DNA of 64,000 nt from Taenia hydatigena. Taxonomy: Eukaryota; Platyhelminthes; Cestoda; Cyclophyllidea; Taeniidae. The stretch spans positions 19,087,952-19,151,951 of the forward strand of contig JADWOT020000002.1 in NCBI GenBank assembly GCA_036345935.2. Direction: 5' to 3'. This document shows positions 1 through 13,815 of this stretch, one piece after another (position 1 is the first letter of the stretch; every line of letters begins with the position of its first letter). The notes under the pieces were generated by a model. The model was not told the DNA's origin. It saw nothing but the letters and a program-made list of their open reading frames with translations, and ran no database searches. A program made the translations under genes and the position numbers.

Positions 1-849
1 CTGGATGAGGCACAGTGGAAGAGCATTGAGTCCGACCAACTTTTGGACATAAAACGAATTGAGGCTGCACGATCAGCTGGCGGACATAATTTACCCTTAT
101 GCCGCAGAACATCTCAACCATACTGGGTGGTCAAGCTGCGCGACCACACTTAAAGTTTGTCCAGCCATGACTCCATATAAGAATAAGCCATGGAGAGCTC
201 CTTCCATTACAGTTCCCTAGCATATTTCTCGTCATTCTGACGCGTTCTGTGGCGACATGAATGAAGTTATGGTCGAGAGTCCTATCTTTTCCGCTGATGA
301 CGAGGTGACAACACTGAACCAGGTCGGTGTTAGTGATGAAACCAGCGTCTATCACAGCTAAACACAGACCTTGGAGGGAGTTAGCAGGATACGAAGGCTT
401 CCGATCATACTTCGGCGCCAGAAATGAAGTGGATGGTTACGTTTGTCAGGTCCAAATCACTCTTCCATGCTCATATTATAGTTGAACGAGATGAGGTTTA
501 CTAGGGTTGCCACCAGGGTATCTTATTCCACATTGAGTTCCCCGCCTCCAACCCTCATGTCCATTAAGCAGGGAGATGGTATCAATACTGCCACAAGTTT
601 CGCCTTTCCTGCCATTCGTCCAGATAAGGAGAATTCGCGATGTCTCCTCTATCTCATCTGTGTTCGCCAAACGCCTCTCACCTAAATCAAATCGCGTGAT
701 GCACACTAGCATATTGCGCACACCAGCTCCGAGTGTGAGACATAAAAAAATTAATGACGAATATAAACTCTAACGTATTCTGATAATCCGTCAACTAACT
801 TGTAGCTCCATTTAGGAAGTTACTTCTCTAATGGATCGCTTTTAAAATA

Positions 850-1120
850 AAATGCGAATGCATTGCTTTAAGGTCAGTGAAATAATAGATTAATAGTTTA
901 AAATAACCGCTATTCAATTAATTGGCAGTTTTGATTAAATCATTGAGAATGTCATGTCGGTATTTAATGTGCGTCGGAATCGAGGCGGATAAGAGCTATT
1001 ACCTTAGACAGTAGAAGGCTTGTCGATGTTTTTTTCGTCCACCTGCGATTCGTCCTCGTCTGCAGCTCACCATTCTGTTCATAGAGCTTGCTCCCTGGCG
1101 AACTGTCAGCTCATCTCCTC
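850..1120 (+). repeat. Dispersed repeat R4, copy 1
   Basis: This stretch aligns in the same orientation with about 32340-32600. Shared runs include GGATAAGAGCTATT, AGAAGGCTT or GGAAGGCTT at the same spacing, and CTCACCATTCTGTTCAT. Similarity is interrupted by small gaps, so this is an old duplication or an old dispersed element. No coding frame is shared between the copies. Confidence 0.55.
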
Positions 1121-2623
1121 TAACTCTCTGCAAAACACCCACTTGCCTGCACTATTCGCGCTTGATATGCTGTAGAATACGAGTTGACAAATCATAATGT
1201 CCAATTTCTACTTTTCGAACAGACCCACATGTTTGGGTGATTACAGCGTTGCTAGTCATTCCACATGAAGTGTAGACAGTTGGCATGGAGGGAAGTACAT
1301 TTGAAATGAGCAACTAGAGAGAAGCACAATTTGTGAATGCGAATCGCACTTTCAGCTACGATATTATGTTCAATTCGACCTCAACCGTCTGAAACCAAAT
1401 CTGTGTATGTAGACATTTTGATGCACCAACATCTTGCCTCTGCATTGTTCGAGATGTTGTGTCCCAAAAAAACGTAGAATTATCTTCTTGCTTAAAGGTG
1501 TTTTGGTAGTCCTGGCTTTACAGACTACAGGGGCATCAATCTATACCTTGCAAGATAAATAAAAATAAACGAGCATTATTCTGAATAGTGCAAAATAGAC
1601 CTCAGTATTGTTATAGCAGTGTGCATTAGGCATTCAATTTAGGGATCAGTAGGTCTGCTTGCATTACCGATGTATTACTGTAGCGGAGATAACAAAACTG
1701 CAATGACTCCTCTACAGTGCTTCTGACTGGAGCATTTCTTAGTCAAGTCTTTTTTGCTTTTTGCGCATCCTTAACTACGATTTCGGACATTTGTGAAAGT
1801 GCGAGGCTTGTGACGTTGAGAAACACTTATTATTCCTTTATTCACAAAAAACGCTTTCGTGACTTTGCATTTGGAAAAACTAGACAATTGCGGATGAAGA
1901 GTGATTTGAAGACTCATTGTTTAATTCCAGTTCTGCATCCTATTGAGGTGGTCCTGGTACCGACTTAAATGAATTAATTGTAATTTCGTTCGTGAAAACC
2001 AAGGAAAATGAAATGTTCCACATCACTAAGATTTTGTTCTCTTTTGAACGTCTTCTGTGGGAATTCTGTAAGCTTTATTTCGGTTGTGCACTGAATACCA
2101 AAAGTCAGCAAACAGAAGTCATTGTGACTTGAGTCATGCAATTTAGCAAGAAGTTTACTGTAGCAGACACAATGTCGTCGTTAAGTTTCGCGCCATTAAG
2201 GGGATGATACCCCTTGTCTTCGTAACTTGTAAGCATTCAAACTGTCTGCTCTGGTTATCTCTTCAAAAGGAGTGTCGATTTTTTGGCGGTACTTAAAAGA
2301 TTATTAATGTATTGAGCCAAGTGTTGGCTTTTTCGACTAGGGGAGGGTTTATCTTTTCACAGGCCCATGGTGAGCAAAGAAGAGTTGTCACTTCAGGTGC
2401 GTAACTCTTATGCTGGCAAAAGTGCGTCTTGGGCATCTTCGCTCCGCTGATCACTTGAAAAATTGCTGGAGTGAATGAGGACTTATTCGTTTCATTCTAC
2501 CAGGCATAACAGGCAATGTTCGCAGTCATTCTTCATTCGTTAGATGTAAAATTATGACTAGCCATTTCCACAACACCCACACGTTAAACTTTCGCCTTGC
2601 GAAGAATGAAATAGCCAATGCCA

Positions 2624-2657
2624 AGTAGCAAATGCAACTCAAATTGCATTTGCTACT
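2624..2657. repeat. Perfect 14-bp inverted repeat with 6-nt loop
   Basis: The left arm AGTAGCAAATGCAA and the right arm TTGCATTTGCTACT are exact reverse complements, separated by CTCAAA. The next flanking pair does not match. No T-run follows on either strand, so it does not look like a small RNA polymerase III gene. It may be a miniature element end or a chance palindrome. Confidence 0.7.
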
Positions 2658-3100
2658 AGTTCTGGTCGATGCTAGCGGCCGCTGACAGGCCTGAGAGGAA
2701 TGGCGAATAGGATGCCATCATTGAGAAAGGCATCGTAACAGAACTTTACGTCAGTGACAATAAAGTTGCATTTTTGTGGTTCAAAGGCGCAATTCGAGAA
2801 GATTGTCTGGTAGTAGGTTCATTTTCGTCATGCATAAAGGATAGCGCGGAATAGTAGAGCATTGAAAAGCTCTACACAGTCGTCGTGCCGTTAAGACCCC
2901 TTTTTCTGCCTTTCAACATCCATCGTGGTTGATCTTTTGCGTTGAATAGTACAATGGATCAAGAAGTCTACGAGACAGAATGCAGAATGGCGCCAGTACA
3001 TCCCACAGCAAACACACTGCGGCCTCAGTTACAGTGGCTTCATTCATTGCTGTTGTCATTGCAATGCGTCAGTCATTCCTGAAAGTTTTGACGAAGAACT

Positions 3101-3128
3101 GGGAAGAGAGGGAGGGAGGGAGGGAGGA
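3101..3128. repeat. (GGGA)n microsatellite
   Basis: A purine tract with a GGGA/GGAG period, visible directly. It has no coding context. Confidence 0.85.
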
Positions 3129-3419
3129 TAAAGGGACTAGTGTGACAGCTCCATGCTACTGGCTTGAGTGCCAACAAAATGCTCACCTTCTTTTCCTTGT
3201 CGATCAATGCCTTATTTGTCACGTGGACTAATTGAGGTGTAAGGGAACTTCAAGGCTGTGTTCTCACACACTACTCCCTGAAATTTTGTGCTGTCACTTT
3301 ACTAAGTTAGAATAAGAAGGAGCACATCCGATGATCTGCAGGATTCTCCTGAGGAGTTCTCCGTTGGGACAAACAACGGGTAGGGTGAAGACCATCTGTT
3401 CATCTGCGAATTGTGGGCT

Positions 3420-4140
3420 ACTGGAGAGTCATTGGACTCTGCAATTAAATGAAAGCATTGTCCCGCCGGATGGCCCATTACTTTATTTTGGCATCACCTT
3501 AATTGTCGTAGAGGCTCTTTAATTTTTATGGCCTCTAAAGGTGAGCTGTCAGAGACGAATATAATTTATGGTCGCTTGATGCACCGATTCCCTAACATGG
3601 CATTTGCACCTCTTTAAGGCTGATTTGGGTCCATTGGAATCTAACTTTGCTCCACCAGCAGCCAGTTTGAGGGTTACTGGAGAGTCCTGGAAGGAGCCGC
3701 GTGGCAATCGATGTGACTGGAAGGCCATGACACCAAGACGGGATTAAAAGGTCCCCTTGATTGAACTCTGCATTCGAATGGGAGTATCGTCTTGCTGGGT
3801 GAACCATTACTTTATTAGACATCACGTTTTTTTGTAGTAGAGGGTGTAGAACTGTTCAATCTTCTTTTTTAATTGTTATGACCCTCGCAGGGAGAGCTGT
3901 GCCAGAGACGAATCCAATTGTTAATCTGTTGAACCAAATCCTTTTCATGAGACATGCCCCTCTTTGAGGCTGATTTGGATCCCTTTGAATCTAACTTTGC
4001 TCCATTAGCGGTCAGTTTGAGGCTGGAGATTTGTCATGAGTGGACGGTAGTGATTGAGCCTCCGGACAGTTCTTTGCTGCGTAAGTTCGCCACCACTCTT
4101 CTGCTGCCATGGACTGGGATCGCGAAGTCGGCATAGGATT
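3420..4140 (+). repeat. Two-copy diverged tandem duplication, period about 330-350 bp
   Basis: Blocks repeat in the same order: CCATTACTTTA (3475 and 3804), CAGAGACGAAT (about 3550 and 3903), GGCTGATTTGG (3618 and 3968), GAATCTAACTTTGCTCCA (about 3639 and 3988) and CAGTTTGAGG (both copies). The spacing drifts from 329 to 350 bp because of small indels. The short open frames here do not line up between copies, so it looks non-coding. Confidence 0.7.
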
Positions 4141-4149
4141 TATTGCTGT

Positions 4150-7100
4150 GCAAAGCAACAAGGCAGATGTTCTATCCGCCTGGATAGTTCTTCCAGTGGT
4201 AAAATGTGCAGTTTAACTTGCGTTAGCTAAGAGACGCATGGGTGAGTCCAAGTGGCCGCATCTATTGCCTTAGGAGCTGACTTCAAACACTCCTTTCGCG
4301 CGTCATTGGACTCGTCGGACCCCTATGTTGTTGTTCTCCTCGAACCCAGTCAATCCGAAATCAACCGTTTTAGCGACAAAATGTGCGATGTATCATCGAT
4401 ATTTTCTCCATCTACGTGACAAAACTCTTGGTCATAAAACAATTCCTGTATCCAGTTTTGAGTTTGATAGTTTGTCAAGTCCACATGCAAAAATCTGCAA
4501 AAGCTAGAGATGGAGAGAGAGAGAAGGCGGTTCATTCCATCATCCCAAAAAAGACCTTGCATTCGTCCTGGATGAAAGTCATGAGGAGTCTGGCTTTTTG
4601 TTTGCACTTCTCCTCCTTTCTGTGCGAATAAAAATAGCAGAAAAAAGAGTTTTGTACGAATCAATCGCGCAAAAGCCGAATTCATTCCTGCATGAGAATG
4701 AATGGAAATAAAATGATGCTTACAATTTTGCAAGACGACTGGAGCATCAGAGGGCTCCGAGATGGTCAAAAATGAGGAGGCGGAGCGGGAATTAGGCCGC
4801 CTCTTATGATCCGCTAATTGTCCAGGGTGGATGATCGGGTGGATTCGCGGATCCACTGCATGTTCGGCCGCTTAGTCGGTTGCTTACTTGGCTGGATGGT
4901 TGGGTACAGACAAACAGACAAACTGCTGCAATATGCAGACCCTGTCCACATGGTATTTGTGTCGTTGTGCAATGCCTCGTAAATGTCACATTCCCCGAAC
5001 GAACTGCCGAAGTTGGTCCCAGGAAAACACTTTCACAATCTCAATTATTGCGCCAGCGGCTCTGGTTTTTGCTGCTACGATTGGCGTCTGGGCAGCGCTG
5101 TGGTCGTCACATCAGTAGGTTATTTGCCTCGAAACTTAGAGTCTACATACGGATGATCATTCTGGGGGGAGACAAATGTGCACGCCTTGCAATTACGCAT
5201 ACCTTTCTTGTCTTCTCCCTTTCGTTCTTTCTTCTCCTCCTCCCTTTTTGCTTCTTCTCTCATTCTTTTCTCTCTCTTAAATATAGCTGACTTGGCAGAC
5301 AAAAGTAGGCACACTTGATCACCATCCAACTGCTACCACTACCATGTCTAGATCTCTTTCGCCTTTCCACTATCACATGATAGGGCTGTTTGATGTGGCT
5401 AATGTTGTTTTATCCTGCCGTCTCTTGGACAGAGGTTCATCCTCGACACGTCACAAATGAGTAGATGGTGAACTTGTTGATCCACGAAGGACGGCTTCAC
5501 CTGCCAACTCGTTGCCAGTTCAGTGCTATCACGTCCAGGAACAATTACACATCACCCTCTTGGTCCATGCTGAACCAGGCTAAATCAAGATCAAAAAATC
5601 GAGGCACATTGTCCTCCTCCCCTCCTTTTTAATCGACCCTTTCGTTTGTTGCCATCCTCTATCAACAGTGGTTGCATTGATCATGCGCTCCTATTTTCAT
5701 CATCAAAATCATACTTTCTCCTTCCAACCCTTTTTGCATGCCTGCAGCCTTGAAGTAAAAGGCGTTAGATGATTAGCGTGCATCATCCATCCTGGCTCCA
5801 GATCAAAAAGGATGTCGTTTATAGTGGTCCTCTACTGGTGGTACTGCTGCCACATTAATTATCGCCATCACGTGTTGTTGGGCCAGAAATGTCGCGTAAT
5901 ATTTTGTGATATTCACTCTCAGAATGTGGCTTATTCAACCCTCAATTCGTGGGATTGTCGCGATGGTTCAAACCTGATCTTATGTTTGCTTCAACAGGCT
6001 GGATGCGTCTCTGTCGCCAGAGACAAATAGCTGCTTCTGGTGCGAATTCGCAACATCGCGCTTGGGTGACTCCTTGCCTTGCATTACAAGCGACATTATT
6101 GACGCATGCGGTTCCTCCGTGGAAGTGGCGGTGAGAAGAAGGCGAAAGAATTCCTACCCAACCCCACGCTTATGCGCGCGATGAAAGCGAAAAATGTGAA
6201 GTACAGGGAGACAAAGAGTTTTTTGTCACAGGAGCCTGCAATCAGTACATTAGAAATTTACAGTGGGGGAAGGTAGTAGACGAGAAGTAGCCGTCGATGG
6301 CGATCTTTCCTTGGTGGGCGATGTGGAAGCCAGTAAGGCAGCGTGGTGAGGAGAAGGTGGCGAGTGTAACCAAGCAATCAGGTTTGAACAAATTCGATCA
6401 ATGAATGTCGCAACTTAAGATGGCTTCACGAAGCATTCCTTCGCTTGCTTTCACTTATGTAGAGGGTCGAAGCAGGCAAAATCGGTAGTTGGGAAATGGT
6501 TTGTACACTGTCTAGAGTCGTCCACGACCTCTATGATTGTTGTGAAAATCTGGATGTCAAGCGCAAGTACGCGCACATGTTTGCTTAACATCGGTTTGCG
6601 ATTTTCGGTTTTTGAAAAGGCATCCCTAGTCAGGTTGTCTAATTCAATAAGTAGGTTTACCTACCCATGTTGAAACACCTCCCCGAAGTAGCTGACCACC
6701 AATTAGTAATCAGCCTCTGTGTAGCACGTGTTCTGTGAAGTTGTGCGTTGGTATTGGGCATCATCATTACAAGTGGGACGTTTGTTGTGTTCCGTTGGCG
6801 TAGGTGTAATAGAATGTTTGTACACATGAAGACATTAAAGATGGAGCATTAGTCTCATCGATTAGCCGTTTATTTATACGTCTAAGAATCATATAAATAA
6901 CCGGCTCTATTAAGGTAAAGTGGTGTAACTTTTGCCACTGAGGTAAATATTGTGGAGTCCGAGCTCATATTTTCCATTTTCCATTCTCTCAATCCGATAA
7001 GCCATCTGCCGATGTAAGTTTCGACCTCCTCTCCATTTGTGCATTTGATACTAGAGGTAAAAGCGAATGACGACGGTAAAATAACTCAGCCGAAGGCCAT

Positions 7101-9000
7101 TGAGAAGGAGGTGATTGTGAACTGCGAGAACCAGCCAGCTCTGGTGGAAGTTACTTCAGGGCTGACCGAGCGTCACGGAAAGCGAGAGCGAGTACGATCA
7201 CGGGGCCAGGAACGAGGCGTAGAAGAATTCGCTACTGCTTTCGCTTCTTTAGACGTGCTAAGCAATGTGTTGACTTCGACTACCACCATAGACATTAACA
7301 GACCTAAACAACAAGACGGGTAGATTAATTCCTCCCCATGTAGGGAGCAAATGTGTTAGGCATTCGAAACGATCTTTTGTATATTCATTTTTAATGTGCG
7401 TTTTAATAGACGTGTCACAATGCACTTCAGTGGCGTCCTCAGTTCCACAACTCGCTGGAGGTCCAGCACACTGCTGGTCGCTTTTACTGATGTCAAATAA
7501 GCACAAGAAATGTTAAATAAGAATTTTAGCCTTAATTTGAAGGTGCATGTCCAGTCTCATGGCCACAAACATTTGATTAAATTCTCCCGCTTAACACATT
7601 CGAGGTCCTAACCGGCAGTGCATTGAAGGTGTGTGCTTAAATGTCCAAAATGTCAGTCTGCTTGTCTGACTACAGGTCTTGCAAACCTGCCTACCCTCCT
7701 CCGTCGGAGGACCCATCGGAAAAGGGGATTTATGTGCTAAAAGCGTATCTAGGATTTAGTTGGTCAATGTCAAATTCCAGATGGAATTTTTAAGACTGTA
7801 TATGAACTGATTAACATTCAATATTCAATCACAGAATTTGTACCATGTTCTTGAGAGTGGTCTTCATGACACTTTTGAATGCCCAATATTTCCACACTAT
7901 CCGTATTCAAATGTTGAGGTACTTTTGCACAATCTAATACGATTGGTAAGCAGTGGTGAAGCAACGCTACGAATTCTGATGCGAAGAATTTGACTAGCTT
8001 TAAGGCCGCAATATGAATGGTAGTAATGGACGTAAATAATGCCAAATAAAATAAAAAGATCATACGCATACGAATCTGGTATTTCTGAAGCCATGGGCCA
8101 GCGGAATCAATTTGTTGGTTTCGTTGAGGAGGAAGGTGAGAGGTGTGCGGTGAGTGGATGCAGAAACGGAGCTCCCAGAAGAATTGACACCAGTGTGTAG
8201 ACCAACCTCGAAGTGACCCATAATCGCCCAAAGCCCGCTGCTGTGGTCATTACCCAGTGCAGGCGTCATGTCCTTCTCACTCCCACTAAGCGCGACACAC
8301 AGCCAGCTCTATCGTAGTTTCCACCAGTGTTAGCTGAATCTCGCAGTTCACAAATGCATTCCATTGGTGGTCCTTTGGCTGAGTATTTTCTCCGTAGTGT
8401 TTCCCAGTTGCGCCTAGGATTAGTAAATCAGGGTACAGCAGTACATGGACCATGCGAACCCATCAAGGTCGTGCTACTGAAGTGGAGCACAGACGATGTT
8501 GCAAGTGTAGACGTAGAAATGGAGAGGATGTTGGGATTGTAAAATAGGAAATAGGATAATAATGCGGTGTAATTCACTTACCTCAGAGGCGAAAGCCACA
8601 CCATTGCAGCTTTGTGGAACCAGTTATTTATATAAGTCCTTGATGTGCATATAAACGTCTCGTGGGTGGGATTGTCGCTTCATTTTTAACATCTACGTGC
8701 GTGTAAGCATGCTGATACACCCACGCTGACGGACTGCACCAAACGTCGGACGTGTAATGACAATGCGTGGGACATGCAACGCACAACTACACAGAGCATG
8801 TGTTACACAGAGACTGATAACCTGCCGGCGGTCAGCTAGTGCGAGCAAGTGTTTCAACACGCAAAAATTAAGCATCTTAGAAAGGAAGACAGCCTCCATG
8901 AGGAGATCGCATCAGAGACTGTGAATTGCAGCAATGATCTTAAGAGAAAACACGTCTCCATGCGTTTGGTAGGGAATGTGGTTGGTTTTAAAGTATGGAA
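4150..9000. other. No supported gene; weak exon-like frame inside
   Basis: This stretch holds a pyrimidine-rich segment at about 5210-5280 and scattered frames of up to 168 codons (4350-4856, minus). The composition of that frame looks accidental (many His, Ser and Arg, no motif). Only 7039-7323 (listed separately) has a somewhat protein-like composition. Confidence 0.4.
7039..7323 (+). other. Exon-like open frame, unknown, very tentative
   Basis: The frame is open for 94 codons and ends in TAG. It contains a Lys/Glu-rich segment (KAIEKEVIVNCENQP) followed by a basic run (ERHGKRERVRSRGQERG). The AG of ACTAG just before the VKANDDGK segment could be a splice acceptor. No family is recognised and no neighbouring exon was found, so it may be a chance frame. 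Confidence 0.15.
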
Positions 9001-9009
9001 GTATTGGAG

Positions 9010-9580
9010 CATTGCAGCATTGATCGACGCGTAACTGCAAATTTTACTTCCGATGAGGGCAAATTTGAATTACTAATCAACACATGACTGCGAATATTGC
9101 TCCCAATGAAGCTAAATTAAAAGCATTGATTGACACGTGACTGCGAATCTCGCCATTAATGAGGGTGAATTTACAGCGTCAATCGACACGTAACTGCAAA
9201 TTTTGCTCCCGATGAGTGTAAATTTGAAGTATTGATTAACACGTGACTGCAAATTTCGTTCTCAATGAGGGTAAATATGAAGTATTTAGCTGCACATGAC
9301 TGCGAATCTTGCTCTCAATAGGGGTGAATTAAAAGTATTGATCGACACGTAACTGCAAATTTTGCTTTCCATTAATGTACATCTAAAGGATTTTTCTACT
9401 TAAGAATTCGAGCTTCGCTGTCAACTATTTTAACTTTGATGTATTTGTCTACCCACTACTGCGATTTTCGCTGTCTTGAGTGCATATTTGTAGCATTGAC
9501 CAACACTAGATTTTGAATTTGGCTCTCATTTAGTGTACATTTGTAGGATTGATCTGCACGGGACTGCGAATCTCGCGGTT
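9010..9580 (+). repeat. 53-bp satellite, array 1 (about 11 units)
   Basis: The landmark TGATCGACAC or its variants recurs at 9021, 9074, 9127, 9180, 9233, 9286 and 9339, exactly 53 bp apart each time. Weaker units continue at about 9392, 9445, 9497 and 9550. The unit contains CACGTGACTGCGAATCT-like and GAGGGTAAATTTGAA-like segments. The frame ATTGATC...GACT...GAAT...AATTTGAA is shared with the arrays at 24.4-26.3 kb and 45.6-45.8 kb, so all three belong to one satellite superfamily. The last four units are much more diverged. Confidence 0.9.
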
Positions 9581-12500
9581 TTTTTAATTAGTTTTTTAAA
9601 TATCCTTCTTTTTGCATTATAATTAAGACATTAGAAGAGATCTTAGGCCAGCGGATATCGTGCACTCTCTTGCAGGTATTTACAACTTGAGGAGCTCACT
9701 CTGTTTATAGGGTCTCAAATGTTTTCCTCTTATACCTAATTACCTCATGGAAAAACCTTATTCACCATCGGCCATTCCAAGAAGCGATTGTTTTAAAGAC
9801 TATTACTTGATCAATGCGGTGTTGTTTCCAAAGCACGTATAGCAGCAGCGCAAATGGAGTAACCGCCGTATACCAGTAATCACAAGGCGCAAGTACAGAG
9901 ACATTAAAATCTCTACAGAATCTGCAGACTAGATGCGCTGTGGCGTTGGTGGTGTAGAAATTAGTTAATGTGCGCTGTGAAGGGGACTACGCAGTTGAAG
10001 GGATTACACGTAATTGAGCCATGGGTGAGCTGCATCTACCCATTAGATGTGCACACAGTCCAGTTCTTTTATGCTCGTGTTGCGACAGCGACAAAAAATA
10101 TACCCACGCGTGCATATACGCGCGCAAGCCATGATACCAAACCATAGAGTAAAACCAGGATCTTAATTCAATAGATCGTAAACGATTTGGTGCGTGTATG
10201 GATGTGTGAATATTGGATGCAATGCCATACGTGAGCGCAATGATTCCCCATCAGCTAGTCAAATCTTTTTATCAACTGTTTTTTTTAATCAAAGTACTTT
10301 TACGTAATTTCAAGCACATATTTGCAATTTTTTTCTCATATTCATAAAGCGCTAACAGCATGACCTCATTTATTCTTGTTAAGAGAAGCTTGGAAATTCC
10401 GACTAAAGCTTACGCAGCTAGATAACTGCCTGAAGTCGATTCATTGCACATTTTAAGAAACAACTTGGTACTGAAATAATGATGAACTTTAAGCGGAACC
10501 ACCAGCTTATGCTGATTTTCTTTAGACGAATTTCCTACTCTTTCACGAGTTTGTGGTGTACTTTTGCACTAACCTACTTCGCATTGTCCTCATCAGTGCT
10601 TGAGTCCAATTCGAAGCACGCAAATTAAGGCAACTTTAAAGTAGGCCAAGATTTTATTGTGCAAATAAGATTAGTTACAATATCTTCTTCAAGTTAAAAT
10701 GAGGAATCTTGATGCTCAGCATAAGTGCCTATCTAATTGTCATAGGCTCACCGTTGTTGTTATATCTTCATATCAGTCTGCACGCAAACGATAACCGGAG
10801 TGGCTGCTCAACTCTACTCCATCATGCGTTAAAAGTGGAATTCAGAAACCCTTCAAAGCAGCAGGAGGCACGAAATTTTCAGTGAAGGACTGGGCATCAC
10901 AGGAGCACGCAATTCATCCAATGCTCAATGAAGGACCACAACGATCTTCAGTGAGCATAGAGAAAATTTGGAGTTTATTTTTGCACTATCTTCCGCACGT
11001 ATTTAGCAAAGTATCATTATTTTAAACCAAAATGTAAAGAAATCATAGGACGTGGAAAGGCTACTTATCATTGACACTAAATCAGGCTTACCATTTAGGC
11101 ATCTGGATGTTGGCAAACTTTGAATGGGCCCAGAACTACTTGGCATGCCACGACATGTGACACCATCATTGAGCTTATTGTCAAACTATATAAGAATGCT
11201 AATGCAGAGGCGTGAGAGGTGTAATAAACGTTATATTGCAAGCTAAGTAGTGACCGTTAGCATGTATGAATCCATCAGAAATACACATTAGTAGTTTAGG
11301 AGGAGCGTTCCATTGACAAACTTCCAAGTGATGTAAACAGTCTTTTGCATTATAATAGGTATTTATTCCAGGTTTTGGGTGGAGAGGGATGTGGTTTAGC
11401 AAACTAAGTGGCACAAATCGCTGCGGGTATTGTGCGCAGCAGTTAAACTAAGCGAAATCCTGACGGACCCTGAGTGAGCTCGCTGGCCATTGCTTAGAGC
11501 GCATGTTACTAAGGGGAGTGATTGGCACTTGGGTTACATTCATGACAAGTTAAGGGACTATTGTAAGTGGTTTATTTAGCTAGGCTACTTCAGCTCGCTC
11601 CACCTCGAGATAAGATGGCTAAATTCTATGAAATGCACCATAGTTAACACTGGCATGTGCACAGCCAAAATTATTTTATTTCCTTGAGTTACTAGCACGT
11701 AGGCGATCAACCGCTGTAGATATATCTTAATGTCCGACTCACGAGAGTGATGATGAGGAGCGGGGAGCACGAACATAGCAGTGGGAGTACAATGAGCACG
11801 AACGTCACGTGCAACAATTGGAACCAACGAGGAAAGTATATACGCAAGCACACTCCAGCACACAAGTCAAATCAAATGAAGCAAAGAGACAACTGAAGAA
11901 ATGGAGTGTGGGAGTTGGCCATGTTCTTATCCGTAGAAGTGGGCACCGTGGGCTGAGGTTGTGAAGAGCCCACAATGTGAGGAGAAGTGTGGATGGTGGC
12001 CGGTGCAGAAGCCGCAATGGGGAATGCCGCATGCATGGTCGCCTATAGTGGTGCCGCAATGCGCGCAGCCGTGGGGATGGTTGCAGCAATGGTGGTAGAC
12101 GTCTGAGGTTGTGCCTCCATCGATGCTAGTAAGAATGCCTCCGAATCTGTAACAAATGCTGCAAATGCTGGTTGTCTACAAAATTTGCATTCAAAATAAT
12201 TTGAACCGCGTTCTTCATGAGCTATTGTGATTGCCATAGCGGTTGCATATGGCTTCCAAGTAGACATGATGAACAAAATCAGAACGAAATTGGCACAAAT
12301 GGACGGTGCTTTACATTGAAAACTGGCAGCAGTTATCAGCGTTGCATCCAACTAAGCAACTTTTGTGGGAGAGTCAATTCATTAACTGGTTAGATAGTTA
12401 AGCAATCACAATCGGACAGATAAAGACTGCACTGAGTTGAGCCATATGCCCTCGAATCTGCTAACTGACTGGAGGTGTGCGAGTGCGAGTTACTTAAGAT

Positions 12501-13815
12501 TACCCATGTGACAATAGCGTTTTAGTCATGCCTTGCCATCGCCCATGCAAACCCCTTTGTCCTCATCCGTCTGCAGCCCACTTCAAACGAACTTATTAAA
12601 TTCTGAAATTATTATCATCCCAAAATTACATTTCATTTGTTTACTTACTCATTCACTAAAATTTTGCAAGCCAGTTTTCCTCTTAGGTGTCTAATAAGTG
12701 CTACCAATGTTAAGCGCCGCTAGCTATAACGGCTTAAATAGGCTTCGGATGTGTGTCTCTCTTGTCACTATTAGGCCGGACTATTTGCCCATTGCAATCG
12801 GTTGAAGAGCTCCATTCGGCTTAGCGTCTTTGTGTTATCTCTATCATCTACCAACAGAAGCGTAATAAAGTTGTGCTAAGTTTTACGTACTTTGTTTCCA
12901 CTGTTGTTGTATTTTAAACGCTCACTACCTTCAACTCATGACACTTATAATTTTAAGACAGTCCAAAATATAAGGTGTTTATTAAATAATTAGTTCTGGC
13001 GCACATGATTTCATCTGGTTGATGAAACGTGAGTTGTTAGCGTGGTTGAAACATGTATACTCCGATTTAGTCGAGAACTGGGAATTGAGAGAATCTACAC
13101 ATTCCAAGTAAGGACTGATGTGTTGGCGTTGAAATATTTAGAAGAGATAGTAGAGCACGAAAGAACTTTATCCAGGTATGCTCAAGCATTCTCCACGACC
13201 TCTTAGCTGCTCAAACTGCGCTTAGTTCTAGGATTTGGAATATAACAGTTTACGGATGTGCTAGCAGGCTGAAAATTGTAAGGACAAAGCCGACGAGGAA
13301 GAGGAAAACAAGGTAGTAGTAAAGGAAGGTCATATTCCTGCTATTGCAGGACGATCAGCTCCCAAGATTAGCGCCCATTTGACTTGTGGAGATAGGCATT
13401 CGTGAGTCATTCAAATAGCGCAATGTTGCAATCGCTGCCTAGCATAATGCTGCACCAGGCTCAGACCATGCCCGCATGCACGTGATTCAGAGGGAAAGGA
13501 AAATCACTTGCCACGTTAGGTGGATCCCCAACGTCCAACAAAAAATAGAAATGCATTGAAAGCTGTCCTTTATTTCAAAAGAAAATTCAATTTTGTTTTA
13601 ATCCTGTAAAATTATTTTAGACTCATAACACGTACATCATCTGTTCTATAATGTTCCATAACTTTTCCAAGACTATACACGGCAATCTCTATAGTTCAAG
13701 TATTATTCCAACAATTTGCAAGTTTTTTTTTTCAAGTTAAAAGCGCAGCACAAATTTACCTTGTAAATGTTGGGCTTATAGGAATTAATCGTTTCTGGTT
13801 TCTGTAAGAAGTTAG
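9581..13815. other. No supported gene
   Basis: AT-rich DNA with short frames. The GC-richer patch at about 11880-12360 opens several overlapping frames on the minus strand (up to 102 codons, rich in Ala, Thr, Pro and Arg). None has a motif, and the bias follows the local GCC/GCA-rich composition, so I do not call a gene. Confidence 0.4.

Larger units (their letters stand above)
1..3400. other. Gene-poor stretch, no supported gene
   Basis: All six frames are short and none shows a domain, a repeated peptide or paired splice sites. The stretch holds a diverged repeat copy at about 850-1120, a strong hairpin at 2624-2657 and a GGGA-rich microsatellite at 3101-3128. It could be intergenic or intronic DNA; nothing in the sequence decides between them. 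Confidence 0.5.

Noticed and set aside
4350..4856. 168-codon minus-strand frame
   Set aside because: No motif, low-complexity His/Ser/Arg-rich composition, and competing frames of similar quality on the other strand; length alone is weak evidence in 64 kb.
4880..5290. 136-codon plus-strand frame ending in a hydrophobic Phe/Leu/Ser run
   Set aside because: The hydrophobic run is the direct translation of a pyrimidine tract, and the rest has no protein character.
6280..6400. Weak similarity to 36880-36960 (GTGGAAGCCAGTAAGG against ATGGAGGCCAGCAAGG)
   Set aside because: Only about 40 bp and no continuation; probably chance or a very old repeat.
11805..12351. Overlapping minus-strand frames rich in Ala, Thr, Pro and Arg
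   Set aside because: Several frames are open at once because of local GC-rich composition; no consistent codon pattern, motif or splice sites.
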